From Sulfuricella sp. T08 (GTDB taxonomy: Bacteria > Pseudomonadota > Gammaproteobacteria > Burkholderiales > Sulfuricellaceae), in contig NZ_DF967528.1 in assembly GCF_000971475.1 (NCBI RefSeq), positions 124,001 through 188,000 of the forward strand: a stretch of DNA of 64,000 nucleotides, given 5' to 3'. The first letter of the stretch is position 1. Each line of letters begins with the position of its first letter. Position numbers and translations under genes: made by a program. This document shows, in pieces, positions 8,512-17,505 of this stretch. The notes under the pieces were generated by a model. The model was not told where the DNA came from and did no database searches. It worked only from the letters and a program-made list of their open reading frames with translations.

Positions 8512-10893
8512 ATGCCATCCACTTCCCAACAGCACATCGAACTGCCCATCGCCGGCATGACCTGCGCGGCCTGTTCTGCGCGCCTGGAAAAGAACCTCAA
8601 CAAGCTGCCGGGCGTAAAGGCCGCAGTCAATCTCGCCAACGAAAAAGCCCACATCGATTTCAACCCGGCGCTGGCCTCGCCCACCGAACTGGTGAAAACC
8701 ATCCAGAAAACCGGTTTTTCCGTACCGGACCAAGAGGTGGTGCTGGAACTGGAAGGCATGACCTGCGCCGCATGTGCAACGCGCATCGAAAAGGTGCTGA
8801 ACAGGATCGACGGCGTCAGCGCCACGGTCAATTTCGCCACGGAAAAAGCCCGAATCCGCGTTGCCCCGGGCGCGGCCACGCTGGATACGCTGATCGCCGC
8901 AGTGGCCAAGGCCGGCTACGGCGCTCACGAATCGATTGGCACCAGCCGCGAGGAGGAAAAACAGCGGCGTGCCGCCGCGTACCAGAAAGAACTACGCGTA
9001 TTCTGGATTGCCGCAGTACTTACATTGCCGCTGGTGGCCCAGATGAGCGTAATGTTTCTCGGTCACCACGAAGATGTTCTGCCACGCTGGCTGCAGTGGG
9101 CGCTCGCCACGCCGGTGCAGTTCTGGGCCGGCAAGCGCTTCTATGTCGGCGCCTGGCACGCCCTGCGCGGGGGCGGCGCTAACATGGACGTACTGGTGGC
9201 GCTTGGCACCAGCATGGCCTACCTCCTCAGCGCCGTTGTCACCTTGTTCGGCCTGGACCAGCATGTTTACTTCGAGGCCGGCGCCGCCGTCATTACCCTG
9301 GTGCTGATGGGCAAACTGCTGGAGGCTCGCGCCAAGGCGGGTACCTCGGCGGCGATCGAGGAACTCGTCAAGCTCCAGCCGAAAACCGCGCGCATCGAGC
9401 GCAATGGCGAAATCATCGAGGTCGATGCCGCCAGCCTGAAGGTTGACGATATTTTCATCGTGCGTGCCGGAGAAAGCATCCCGGTCGACGGCGAAGTGAT
9501 AGAAGGCGACTCCAGCGTGGTGGAGGCCATGCTCACCGGCGAAAGCCTGCCGGTCGGAAAGACCGCCGGCGCCAAGGTGTTTGCCGCTACCCAGAACCAG
9601 CAGGGCATGCTCAAGTGCCGCGCCACTGGCGTGGGCAGCCATACCGTTCTGGCCGGCATCATCCGCCTGGTGGAACAGGCGCAGGGCTCGAAAGCACCTA
9701 TCCAGCGCTTGGCGGATGTCATTTCCGGCGTTTTCGTGCCGGTGGTGGTATCAATCAGCCTGGTCACCTTTACCGCCTGGTGGCTGATCGGCGGCGAGTT
9801 CACTCCGGCCCTGATCAACGCCGTCGCGGTGCTGGTGATCGCCTGCCCATGCGCCCTCGGTCTGGCCACGCCCACCGCGATCATGGTCGGCACCGGCAAT
9901 GGCGCCAAGGCCGGCATCCTGATCCGGAATGCGGAAGCGCTCGAGCGCGCCGGCAAGATCCGCACCCTGGTGGTGGACAAGACCGGCACCCTGACTCTCG
10001 GCAGCCCCACCGTCACCGACATCGTCCCTGCTAGTGGCAGCGATGAACACTCGCTGCTCCGACTCGCCGCCACCCTGGAGCAAGGCTCGGAGCATCCTCT
10101 GGCCAAGGCGGTGATGTCCCACGCCGCATCGGCTGGCATTGTCCCGGCAGCCATCACCGGATTTGCCGCTGTAACCGGCAAGGGCGTCAGCGGCGAAATC
10201 GCCGGCACGCCCTACTTTCTCGGCTCCCCTGCCCTTGCCGCCGAGCGCGGGCTGAATATTGACCAGACAACGGTAGCGCGCCTGCAGCAGCAAGGCAAGA
10301 CAGTGGTCGTACTGGCCAGCGAGAAAGCGGTGCTGGGCTACCTGGCCATTGCCGATGCGCTGCGCGACAGCTCGGTCGGTGCCGTGAAAAGATTGAAGGC
10401 AATGGGTGTCGAGGTGATCATGCTGACCGGTGACAATTCCGCCACCGCTGCCGCCATCGCGACGCAGGCCGGGATCGACCGCTTCCTCGCGGAAGTGCTG
10501 CCGCAGGACAAGGCCGCCGAAATCGACAAGCTCAAGGCCCAGGGATTGGTGGTCGGCATGGCGGGCGACGGCATCAACGATGCGCCGGCGCTGGTGGCGG
10601 CGGATGTCGGCTTTGCTGTTGGCAGCGGCACCGACGTGGCGATCGAAGCCGCCGACGTAACCCTGATGCGCAACGACCTGGGCAGCGTGGCTGATGCCAT
10701 CGACCTGTCGCGCGCCACCCTTCGAAAGATTCGTCAGAACCTGTTTTTTGCCTTCATCTATAACGTGCTGGGCATCCCGCTGGCAGCGCTGGGCATGCTC
10801 AACCCGGTGATCGCCGGCGCGGCGATGGCGATGAGTTCGGTATCGGTGGTGAGCAACTCACTGCTACTCAAGCGCTGGCGGGAAGGTCGGTAA
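8512..10893 (+). CDS. copA: Cu(I)-exporting P1B-type ATPase CopA
   Basis: Inner-membrane copper exporter of 793 aa. It has two N-terminal HMA domains, each with GMTCAAC, then eight expected helices. The transmembrane metal site is [10 protein letters not shown], the phosphorylation loop DKTGTLTLG, the actuator motif TGES, the nucleotide domain SEHPLAKA and the hinge GDGINDAP. The CPC site and the CAAC HMA motifs support Cu(I)/Ag(I) as substrate. It stands alone, with a perfect dyad overlapping its ribosome-binding region. It partners functionally with the HMA chaperone at 16608 and the Cus system at 52.9-59.0 kb. Confidence 0.95.
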   Translation: MPSTSQQHIELPIAGMTCAACSARLEKNLNKLPGVKAAVNLANEKAHIDFNPALASPTELVKTIQKTGFSVPDQEVVLELEGMTCAACATRIEKVLNRIDGVSATVNFATEKARIRVAPGAATLDTLIAAVAKAGYGAHESIGTSREEEKQRRAAAYQKELRVFWIAAVLTLPLVAQMSVMFLGHHEDVLPRWLQWALATPVQFWAGKRFYVGAWHALRGGGANMDVLVALGTSMAYLLSAVVTLFGLDQHVYFEAGAAVITLVLMGKLLEARAKAGTSAAIEELVKLQPKTARIERNGEIIEVDAASLKVDDIFIVRAGESIPVDGEVIEGDSSVVEAMLTGESLPVGKTAGAKVFAATQNQQGMLKCRATGVGSHTVLAGIIRLVEQAQGSKAPIQRLADVISGVFVPVVVSISLVTFTAWWLIGGEFTPALINAVAVLVIACPCALGLATPTAIMVGTGNGAKAGILIRNAEALERAGKIRTLVVDKTGTLTLGSPTVTDIVPASGSDEHSLLRLAATLEQGSEHPLAKAVMSHAASAGIVPAAITGFAAVTGKGVSGEIAGTPYFLGSPALAAERGLNIDQTTVARLQQQGKTVVVLASEKAVLGYLAIADALRDSSVGAVKRLKAMGVEVIMLTGDNSATAAAIATQAGIDRFLAEVLPQDKAAEIDKLKAQGLVVGMAGDGINDAPALVAADVGFAVGSGTDVAIEAADVTLMRNDLGSVADAIDLSRATLRKIRQNLFFAFIYNVLGIPLAALGMLNPVIAGAAMAMSSVSVVSNSLLLKRWREGR

Positions 10894-10982
10894 ACAGTCC
10901 GGGTAACGAGAGCGGTTCCGACTCGAAGCGCCACTTCCGGTCGCCCCGGCGCCTAAACAAGGCACATCGGCTGCAGCATCGC

Positions 10983-11535
10983 TCAGTATCCCTTGCGGAA
11001 CTCGGTGCCGTGGCAACTCGGGCAGGGCGGAATCTTGGTGGTGCGTTTAAGGTGCACCTTCTGGCCGCACTGAGTGCAGCTTAACGTCCCGCCGCTGTGA
11101 TATCGCCGGTATTGTAATGCAGCGCATCCTCAGCCTTGCGCGAGAGAAACTGCAACGCCAGGCCAGTCGCCTCGAGCAGCCGGGCAATCGAGGACAGAGC
11201 ACCGGCGCCCAACCTGGCTGGATGCAGATGTTCCTTGGCCTCCTGGCCGAGCACCTTCATGTCTTGCGCTGTCTGTTCCAGGTCGCGACGCATGAACTTC
11301 TTGAATGCCTCGCCCTGTTCTGCGGAAAACTCCGGCATCGGATAGTTGCTGGCGCGCCGCCTCCATGGCGCGTTCCATGGCTTCCTTGCTCTTTTCCTGT
11401 CCTGCATCGAAGAACTCTCTCGCGCGCTTGGTGTAGCGATCGTAAAGAGCTTCAAAGAGCTTCGAAGTGGCTTTGCTCTCCTTTCTCCTCGGCGGATTCG
11501 GAATCTGGCTTGCGTTCAGGTTCGGTCGGACTCAT
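10983..11535 (-). pseudogene. Frameshifted zinc-ribbon protein gene (DUF1451-like)
   Basis: The ATG at 11535 has a good AAGGAG ribosome site. The translation must change frame three times to give one coherent protein. First, MSPTEPERKPDSESAEEKG reaches HFEAL, where a 10-bp tandem duplication (11444-11463) breaks the frame. Then YDRYTKRAREFFDAG leads to EAARQQLS, and a second shift near 11345 leads into EFSAEQGEAFKKFMRRDLEQ. A third shift, consistent with one lost G in a G run near 11092, leads to a zinc ribbon with two CxxC pairs (SCTQCG, PCPSCHG) ending at 10983. The architecture (charged helical N-terminus, C-terminal ribbon) resembles the YbeL/DUF1451 family. Either a decaying gene or, for the single-base shifts, sequence errors. 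Confidence 0.75.
11444..11463. repeat. 10-bp tandem duplication causing a frameshift
   Basis: AAAGAGCTTC occurs twice back to back (11444-11453 and 11454-11463). Removing one copy restores a continuous reading frame through the first part of the zinc-ribbon gene, so this is very likely the mutation that broke it. Confidence 0.8.
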
Positions 11536-11623
11536 GGTTTATCTCCTTTATCTGCAGACGATGAAAAAATCCGAGCCGAAACTCGAACCTGCACCGGCGA
11601 TCATGGTCGAGGACGCTATTGAC

Positions 11624-11839
11624 CTAATAACCGTAGACTCCTCGTCGTATGGCAGGACAGGACGAAGCTCCCTCAAAAAGTAGACTACAGACTAAAAAGT
11701 AAGTTGCTCGGGGTGGCGCTTGCAATATTAAGAGTTCGCGGGCCTGGATAAGACGGTCAAGTGTTTCCCCGATAGCACTCAATAGATCACGTAATTGGTT
11801 GGCTGTTATACTATTGGACCAGCATTTAAATGCCGCCAT
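11624..11839 (-). CDS. Possible small hypothetical protein
   Basis: A 71-aa open frame with a GAAGGAAAA ribosome-like site directly before the ATG. The first half looks helical (ITANQLRDLLSAIGETLDRLIQARELL). I recognise no family. It lies upstream of the decayed zinc-ribbon gene on the same strand. The rest of the 11536-11951 gap shows no gene. It may be spurious. Confidence 0.3.
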   Translation of the reverse strand: MAAFKCWSNSITANQLRDLLSAIGETLDRLIQARELLILQAPPRATYFLVCSLLFEGASSCPAIRRGVYGY

Positions 11840-11951
11840 TTTTCCTTCGGATCAACGAGCCTAAAATCCAGGAATTCGGCAGCGGAATGATGAATTAATA
11901 TTCATTTGTGCGCCGAGTCAGCAAGCTTAATACATTTGTGGAGTAGCCGCC

Positions 11952-12428
11952 TTGCCATCACCAATACCCTTTCTGACAGCTACCCTGTTTTTGTTTTCAC
12001 TTTCACCCCTAATGGCCGGAGCAGCGGAAAAGAAACCTTCCCTTCCGGCATGGACCGCATTGGCTAAAGACGAAACCTATGAAATCCAGGTGGTTTTTCT
12101 TCCTGACAGCAAGGTGGAAAAAAAGGCAACCCGTCAAATAGTTCTGAACAATATGGATTGCGAACGAAATGGGAACAAGTCATTGGAAAAAGAGGATACG
12201 AACACCTTTATCACTGTGGAATGCAGCGCAGATGGAAATCTCCTTATTCGGCGCAGCACCTTGCAGCCTCTCGGGAAATTGAAGCAGGAGCTAAACCTGA
12301 CATCAGTTGGCACTTCCCGATTTGAGATCCTCCAGGGAAGCGATTATTACCCTGATATCATGATCAAAGTCAGTCGAATTAAAGCTGAAACTCCCAATAC
12401 AACTCCAGGCGCGAACCCTAAAAAATAG
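11952..12428 (+). CDS. Hypothetical secreted protein
   Basis: Exported protein of 158 aa with signal peptide LTATLFLFSLSPLMAGAAE. The mature part is a small, mostly polar domain with two cysteines (NNMDCERNGN and TVECSADG) that could form one disulfide. The start is taken as TTG because no ATG lies between the preceding in-frame stop and the signal peptide. I do not recognise the family. A strong hairpin terminator lies 80 bp downstream. Confidence 0.6.
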   Translation: MPSPIPFLTATLFLFSLSPLMAGAAEKKPSLPAWTALAKDETYEIQVVFLPDSKVEKKATRQIVLNNMDCERNGNKSLEKEDTNTFITVECSADGNLLIRRSTLQPLGKLKQELNLTSVGTSRFEILQGSDYYPDIMIKVSRIKAETPNTTPGANPKK

Positions 12429-12507
12429 GCAGACTCCATTCTGAGCATGGGCGATCTGTGCCAGGATTTCTTTGAGGGGAGTGATGAAGCACGAATGACC
12501 AACAAAT

Positions 12508-12534
12508 AATAACGCCGCTTAAAGCGGCGTTATT
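12508..12534 (+). terminator. Strong hairpin terminator
   Basis: AATAACGCCGCTT (12508-12520) pairs with AAGCGGCGTTATT (12522-12534). The stem is GC-rich and AT-flanked, and can serve the secreted-protein gene upstream. The remaining gap to 12765 shows nothing else clear. Confidence 0.65.
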
Positions 12535-12765
12535 AGTCGGCTTAAGGGATGCCGACTGGGTCAGTTTTCGAATACTGACTAGGGTAGCAACTACAGACAA
12601 TTAATCATTGAAGTGTCGATAGGCATCTCCCATTAACGGTTCACTTTTCAGAACCAGCGAATCGAGAACCACAATTATTTATACGCTTAATTTCCGGTAA
12701 ATTCAACTCAAAAAATCCAGCAACCTTCGAATCTCAAGCGCCTGGTTCGTGCCACTCGACCCAGC

Positions 12766-13215
12766 TTAGCGCTGCAACCGATCACTGTCATTCTGTTGGC
12801 CCCTACCGCTATCCCGGTTCGTTCCCTCGAAATCGCGGCGCATTCGATGCCGATCTTCCGGGCTCATATTCCGCCATCGTTCGCGCAACTCCTGCCGCCT
12901 TGCCTTGCGCTCTTCCGGGTTCATATTCTGCCAGCGTTCACGCAATACCTGACGACGTTCCTCGCCATCGCCAGGCGCGGCATTCTGCTGTTGTTCCTGG
13001 AAACGCTGGCGCAGTTCCTGCCGTTTCGCAGTCCGATCCTCAGGACTCATCTGCTGCCACTGCTCGCGTGCGGCGTGGCGATCCTCCGGGCGCATGCTCC
13101 TTACCTGCTCGGGTGACAACGCGCCAAGGCCGGATGGGGCCTCGGCGAATGCCGGCTGGCACAATGCCAGAAAGGCCGCAGCAGCGGCCAGCAATCCATA
13201 ACGAGCAGCAAACAT
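12766..13215 (-). CDS. DUF3106-like periplasmic protein with MSPE/R repeats
   Basis: Exported, highly charged 149-aa protein. The signal peptide MFAARYGLLAAAAAFLALCQPAFA is followed by four or more helical repeats of the type W-x-x-M-(S/N)-P-E-(D/E)-R-x-x-x-R-x-E-L-R-x-R, matching DUF3106. The ATG at 13215 is chosen because it starts the signal peptide and has a GGGAAGGA ribosome site. Arg/Glu/Gln-rich helical periplasmic proteins of this kind loosely recall Spy/CpxP chaperone-sensors, but homology is not shown. A shorter paralogue lies immediately upstream. Confidence 0.75.
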   Translation of the reverse strand: MFAARYGLLAAAAAFLALCQPAFAEAPSGLGALSPEQVRSMRPEDRHAAREQWQQMSPEDRTAKRQELRQRFQEQQQNAAPGDGEERRQVLRERWQNMNPEERKARRQELRERWRNMSPEDRHRMRRDFEGTNRDSGRGQQNDSDRLQR

Positions 13216-13272
13216 CACATCATCCTTCCCTGCAAACGCGCGCCACCCGGTGAGGTGGCACGGCACGGTTTC

Positions 13273-13593
13273 CTAGCTTCTACCAGCACCACCCCCGGCA
13301 TTCCGGCGATGTTCTTGGAATCGCTGTTTCATTGCTTCGCGTTGTTCCGGGCTCATATTCTGCTGTTGTTCGCGAACACGCTGCTTCATTGCCTCGCGTT
13401 GCTCGGGGCTCATCTTTTGCCACTGCTCACGCTTTTGTTCGCGCGCTGCCTGTCGCTCCTCCGGGCTCATGGATTTGGACTGCTCCACACTGGAAGCGGG
13501 CCCCGACGGCAACTCATCTGCCAGGGCAGCCTGCCCCAGTGCCAACAGCGTTGCAGTGATGGCCAGCAGGCCGATTCGATTAATACGTATCAT
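13273..13593 (-). CDS. Short DUF3106-like paralogue
   Basis: Exported 106-aa protein with signal peptide MIRINRIGLLAITATLLALGQAALA. Three repeats follow, centred on MSPEERQAAREQ, KMSPEQREAMKQR and NMSPEQREAMKQR. It ends in a glycine-rich tail. It is clearly related to the 12766-13215 product and lies 57 bp upstream of it on the same strand, so the pair probably arose by duplication and is co-transcribed. Confidence 0.7.
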   Translation of the reverse strand: MIRINRIGLLAITATLLALGQAALADELPSGPASSVEQSKSMSPEERQAAREQKREQWQKMSPEQREAMKQRVREQQQNMSPEQREAMKQRFQEHRRNAGGGAGRS

Positions 13594-13656
13594 GATTTAA
13601 CCTTTCAGTTAGTTTATCAAAGTGCGCCGATCTGATGGGGTCAGCACGGTGAATAA

Positions 13657-14250
13657 TCAGCGACGCTCGGCGTCATGCTTCTCGTTGTAGATATCCTTGC
13701 TGGCAACACTCAGGTCCTGGTGCAAGTCCTTGCGCTCAGCCTTGGTCATGACGCCATCCGATTTGTACTGGCGTTCCTCCTGGCGGATGGTGCGCTGCTC
13801 CGCGCCAAGCTGCCTGGCTTCGCCACGACTCAGCTCGCCGGTACGGATGCCCTGCTGGATACGCTCGCGCTGGTTAGACTGGCGCGCATTCACACCGGGA
13901 TCGCGCACTGAACCGCGGGCGCCATACTGGCCATCATGTTTCTCGGCGTAAATATGGCGGCTGGCACGGTTCTGGTCACTGCGCAGGTCGTTGCGCTCGG
14001 CCCGTGTCATCACACCATCGCTGTGGTATTCGCGGGCTTCACGGTGAATCCGCCTCTGTTCGTGGTTGAGTCTGGTGGCTTCACGGTGATTCAGCTGGCC
14101 GGATCTCACACCCTGCTCGATACGCTGATGCTGGTTTTGCATACGCTGGCCGGCGCCACGGCCTTGTGACTCGGCCAGAGCGGACCCGGATGCCATGGCG
14201 AAAACACCCATACCGACGATTGCTACAAAAGTTTTCTTGGTGAAGTTCAT
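13657..14250 (-). CDS. Secreted protein with two internal repeats
   Basis: Exported 197-aa protein. The signal peptide is MNFTKKTFVAIVGMGVFAMASGSALA and the ATG at 14250 has a GGGAG ribosome site. The mature part is two copies of a roughly 65-residue unit. Copy one runs from QRIEQGVRSGQLNHREA to YAEKHD and copy two from ERIQQGIRTGELSRGEA to YNEKHD. Each contains a (Y)xSDGVMT(R/K)AER core, which resembles an EF-hand-like or SHOCT-like acidic loop. Function is unknown. It is divergent from the OmpR-type regulator at 14445 and may be its target. Confidence 0.65.
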   Translation of the reverse strand: MNFTKKTFVAIVGMGVFAMASGSALAESQGRGAGQRMQNQHQRIEQGVRSGQLNHREATRLNHEQRRIHREAREYHSDGVMTRAERNDLRSDQNRASRHIYAEKHDGQYGARGSVRDPGVNARQSNQRERIQQGIRTGELSRGEARQLGAEQRTIRQEERQYKSDGVMTKAERKDLHQDLSVASKDIYNEKHDAERR

Positions 14251-14369
14251 GATAATCTCCCTGCGCAATGATAAATTTGGTTGTTTGCCCAACGTCCCAT
14301 TTGCTTCAGACGTTGGAGCCATCGTAGTAGGTAAATGTAAACAAGCTATGCACAAATTGCCGAAGTTTG

Positions 14370-14407
14370 TAACAAATTGTTATCCGACAGGTTTTTGTAA
14401 CAATTAC
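14370..14407. promoter_or_regulatory. Candidate response-regulator sites in divergent promoter
   Basis: The palindrome TAACAAATTGTTA (14370-14382) is followed by GTAACAATTAC (14397-14407), about 27 bp away centre to centre. Both contain GTAACA, part of the RstA-type consensus known from E. coli. They lie between the secreted-repeat gene and the regulator gene. Confidence 0.4.
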
Positions 14408-14444
14408 ATACAATTCACCCTGATTTACAAGTTAAGATAACGCC

Positions 14445-15164
14445 ATGACTACTGCTGCACGCATACTTCTCATCGACGACGACGCCCGTATCCGTGAACT
14501 GTTGCTGCGCTATCTCACTGAACAGGGTTTCGACGTGAAGGCCGCGGCCGATGGACGGGAAATGGCCCAGCTACTCGATCGCGGCCGCTTCGACGTGTGG
14601 GTGCTGGACCTCATGCTGCCGGGCGAGGATGGCCTGTCCATCCTGCGCCGCGCCCGCGGCACCGGCGAAACCACGCCGGTGATCCTGCTCACTGCCAAGG
14701 GCGACGAAATCGACCGTATCGTCGGCCTGGAAATGGGTGCCGACGATTACCTGGCCAAGCCGTTCAACCCGCGCGAACTGGTCGCGCGCATCAGCGCCAT
14801 ACTGCGCCGCCAGCGCACCCCGCCGCCCGGCGCTCCCGCTGCCTCGGCAGGGGTGGTCAGCTTCGGCCCGTGCAAGCTCGACCTCGGCACTCGCACCCTG
14901 TCCCGTGACGGCAATCAGGTAACGCTCACCACCGGCGAATTTGCGCTGTTGAAAGTGCTGGTCAGCCACCCGCGCCAGCCGCTTTCCCGCGACCGATTAA
15001 TGGAACTGGCTCGCGGTCGCGACCACGAAGCCTTCGACCGCACCATAGACGTGCAGGTATCGCGCCTGCGCAAGCTGGTTGAACTGGATGCCGCCAAACC
15101 CCGCTATATCCAGACAGTATGGGGCCACGGCTACGTGTTTGTGCCAGACGATGGCGAAGCATGA
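14445..15164 (+). CDS. OmpR-family response regulator
   Basis: Cytoplasmic transcription factor of 239 aa. The receiver domain has the acidic pair DDD at 11-13, phosphoacceptor Asp55 (WVLDLMLPGEDG) and the LAKPF lysine. The C-terminal winged helix ends RYIQTVWGHGYVFV, as in OmpR. Its stop overlaps the start of the kinase gene (ATGA), so the two are co-translated partners. The signal sensed is unknown. The neighbouring envelope-protein genes and the two palindromic sites upstream suggest an envelope-stress role. Confidence 0.9.
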   Translation: MTTAARILLIDDDARIRELLLRYLTEQGFDVKAAADGREMAQLLDRGRFDVWVLDLMLPGEDGLSILRRARGTGETTPVILLTAKGDEIDRIVGLEMGADDYLAKPFNPRELVARISAILRRQRTPPPGAPAASAGVVSFGPCKLDLGTRTLSRDGNQVTLTTGEFALLKVLVSHPRQPLSRDRLMELARGRDHEAFDRTIDVQVSRLRKLVELDAAKPRYIQTVWGHGYVFVPDDGEA

Positions 15165-16462
15165 GGCTGGTCCCTCGCACACTGGGCGTCCGCGCCTTCC
15201 TGCTGATCGCCTTACTGATCGTGGCATCGCTGGCGGCAAGCAGCTGGCTGCTCCGCCAGTCTGAACGCGCGCCGAAAGCTCAGCAGCTGGCGCATATGAT
15301 CACCGCGGTAGTCAACCTCACTCGCGCTGCCGTACTGTCGTCCGAACCCTCACTGCGGCCGGCGTTGCTGGCAGAAATGGCTGAGTCGGAAGGCATCCGC
15401 GTTTTTTCTGCCGAGCACAACGAGCACCTCGAACCCATCGCCGATGACAATCTGACTCGACTGATGACTGCCGAAGTGCGCCGGCAACTCGGCCAAGGCA
15501 CCCGCTTCGCCACCGGCAACGGCCTAGACGAATTCTGGGTGAGCTTTTTCATCGGCAATGAGGAATTCTGGGTGGCCATGCCGCGCGAACGCATTAAGCA
15601 GACCCAGGCCTGGCAGTGGCTGGGCTGGATCGCCCTAATACTGCTACTGGCGCTGGCCGGCGGCGCGCTGATCGCGCGCCAGGTCGGCAAGCCGCTGCGT
15701 GACCTGGCCAATGCGGCACGCCTCATCGGCCGCGGCGAGAACCCCGCGCCGGTAGTCGAAGCAGGTGCCGAGGAAACGGCAGCTGTCGCGCGCGCCTTCA
15801 ACCAGATGTCGGCCGACCTCGCTGCCATCGAACAGGAGCGCTCGCTGGTACTGGCCGGCATCTCCCATGACCTGCGCACCCCGTTGACACGATTGCGTCT
15901 GGCGGCTGAGTTCATCAACGAAACCGCATCGCGCGAAGGCGTCATCGCCGACGTCGAGCAAATGGACGCCGTGGTTGGGCAATTCCTCGACTATGCCCGG
16001 CTTGGCGAGCAGGAAGCCGCTGCCGAGTGCGATCTCGCCGAACTGGCTGGATCAGCCGCCGCGCCCTATGCTAGCCATGGCGTGCAACTGGAACTGGACG
16101 AGTTGCCCCCAGCCCAAGTGCGCCCGCTGCTGCTCAAACGGGCGCTGGTCAATCTGCTCGACAATGCCGTCAAATACGGCGACGGCGAAATCACTCTCAA
16201 ACTGGACGGTGTACCCTGGCAGGGCACGCCCGCTGTATGTTTCAGCGTGCTCGACCGAGGCCCGGGCATTGCCGAGGACAGCCTGGAAGCTGCCAAGCGC
16301 CCCTTCGTCCGACTTGATTCCGCACGCGGCGGCATCGGCGGCTCCGGCCTCGGGCTGGCAATTGTCGAGCGAACAGCACGCCTGCATGGCGGCGAATTTC
16401 GCCTGGAACGTCGTGAGGGTGGCGGACTCAGCGCCACGCTCACCCTACCCCGCTACTCCTGA
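15161..16462 (+). CDS. EnvZ-type sensor histidine kinase
   Basis: Inner-membrane sensor of 433 aa. It has an N-terminal helix (RAFLLIALLIVASLAASSWLL), a periplasmic domain of about 130 residues, a second helix (LGWIALILLLALAGGALIA) and a HAMP segment. The H-box is SHDLRTPLTRLRLAAEF, and the ATPase domain has ALVNLLDNAVKYGDG (N box), DRGPGI and GGSGLGLAIV. The ATG at 15161 overlaps the regulator stop and is preferred over an upstream in-frame ATG inside the regulator gene. It phosphorylates the adjacent OmpR-type protein. Confidence 0.9.
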   Translation: MRLVPRTLGVRAFLLIALLIVASLAASSWLLRQSERAPKAQQLAHMITAVVNLTRAAVLSSEPSLRPALLAEMAESEGIRVFSAEHNEHLEPIADDNLTRLMTAEVRRQLGQGTRFATGNGLDEFWVSFFIGNEEFWVAMPRERIKQTQAWQWLGWIALILLLALAGGALIARQVGKPLRDLANAARLIGRGENPAPVVEAGAEETAAVARAFNQMSADLAAIEQERSLVLAGISHDLRTPLTRLRLAAEFINETASREGVIADVEQMDAVVGQFLDYARLGEQEAAAECDLAELAGSAAAPYASHGVQLELDELPPAQVRPLLLKRALVNLLDNAVKYGDGEITLKLDGVPWQGTPAVCFSVLDRGPGIAEDSLEAAKRPFVRLDSARGGIGGSGLGLAIVERTARLHGGEFRLERREGGGLSATLTLPRYS

Positions 16463-16569
16463 CAAACGCATACTGCATTTCTCAGGCAACTTCCGGTAGT
16501 GGGCAGCATCGAACATCAGCCTTACAATAGAAGGAATTGGCCGGGGTTCAGGATCACCGCCCTCTCTAT

Positions 16570-16592
16570 CTCGCTTCGCGAGTTTTATTTTT
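16570..16592 (+). terminator. Short terminator-like hairpin before the metallochaperone gene
   Basis: CTCGC-TTC-GCGAG is followed by TTTTATTTTT and ends 15 bp upstream of the next ATG. It could end the two-component operon or act as an attenuator in the leader of the downstream gene. Confidence 0.45.
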
Positions 16593-16607
16593 AACAGGAG
16601 TACACCA

Positions 16608-16823
16608 ATGGAAAACATCACCCTGACTGTCAAAGGCATGACCTGCATGGGTTGCGTCAAGAGCGTCAAAAACGTGCTTGCGCCGATTCCCGGTGTCGCA
16701 GTCGTAGACATTGTCCTGGAAAGCGGCCAGGTCGCTATTTCTTTCGATCCCACCAAAGCCGGTCCAGATCAGTTCAAAACCGCGATCCAGGATGCCGGCT
16801 ATGAAGTTGTCGGTAATGGTTGA
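16608..16823 (+). CDS. copZ: HMA-domain copper chaperone (CopZ-like)
   Basis: Cytoplasmic metallochaperone of 71 aa made of one HMA fold. The metal site is GMTCMGCVKSVKN (CxxC) and the domain ends GYEVVGN. An AGGAG ribosome site precedes the ATG. It probably delivers Cu(I) to CopA, whose gene lies about 6 kb upstream. A mercury role is less likely because it lacks a signal peptide. Confidence 0.85.
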   Translation: MENITLTVKGMTCMGCVKSVKNVLAPIPGVAVVDIVLESGQVAISFDPTKAGPDQFKTAIQDAGYEVVGNG

Positions 16824-16875
16824 ATATTTGCGCTGTATTCTTCATCATGAGTGCCGTGCGATTTAATATCCTGAA

Positions 16876-17505
16876 ATGAACCCATTCGACTTTGCTCCTG
16901 TTTTCGACCTTGCCCATGGCTTTTCTCCAGTGATGGCAATCGGAGCTTTTTTTCCGTTCCTCAATAAGGAAAAAGAAGCCGCCACCATCAGTCGGGACAA
17001 GCTCAAGGCTATTAACCAGGCCGCCTACAATTTCCTTGAGGTTAGAGGCATAGAGAATTTCAAGGTTTACACTATTGCTTATGACGCGCAACCGGTGGTA
17101 TTGATTCAGGTCGCACCGCAAAAGAAACTGCGCTTCTCCAATATTATCGAAATTCAAATCAGGAAGTTTATTCGAGAAACTTTATCGATCGAGGTGCCTG
17201 CTGTATTCTGGCGCTTCAAAACTGACTACAGCGAAGTTCCAGGGCCGGAACAGGCCGATTACGAATTCGACGAGCAGCCGCATTATCCGCAGGATCGGAC
17301 CCAGAACCCGGCTACAGAACAGGAGCAGGCCGCTTTACTGGAACAGGCAAAAACCGTGGGTGAACCCCTGGAACAGGACAGTCTTTTTCACATTCCGCCG
17401 CATTTGGCAGTGAACGATTTGCATGTGGAGGAAATCTCCATGGGCGAATTCGATGAATTCCTGAAGGGCGCCTCCAGCAACGAAAAAAAGGATGAACAGC
17501 AATGA
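16876..17505 (+). CDS. Hypothetical protein
   Basis: A 209-aa protein of unrecognised family. The first half is compact and mixed alpha/beta (INQAAYNFLEVRGIENFKVYTIAYDAQPVVLIQVAPQKKL). From about residue 120 it becomes acidic and low complexity (QADYEFDEQPHYPQDRTQNPATEQEQAALLEQ), ending with a possible peptide motif ISMGEFDEFL. There is no signal peptide. It overlaps the next small gene by an ATGA junction, so the two are probably made together. Confidence 0.6.
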   Translation: MNPFDFAPVFDLAHGFSPVMAIGAFFPFLNKEKEAATISRDKLKAINQAAYNFLEVRGIENFKVYTIAYDAQPVVLIQVAPQKKLRFSNIIEIQIRKFIRETLSIEVPAVFWRFKTDYSEVPGPEQADYEFDEQPHYPQDRTQNPATEQEQAALLEQAKTVGEPLEQDSLFHIPPHLAVNDLHVEEISMGEFDEFLKGASSNEKKDEQQ

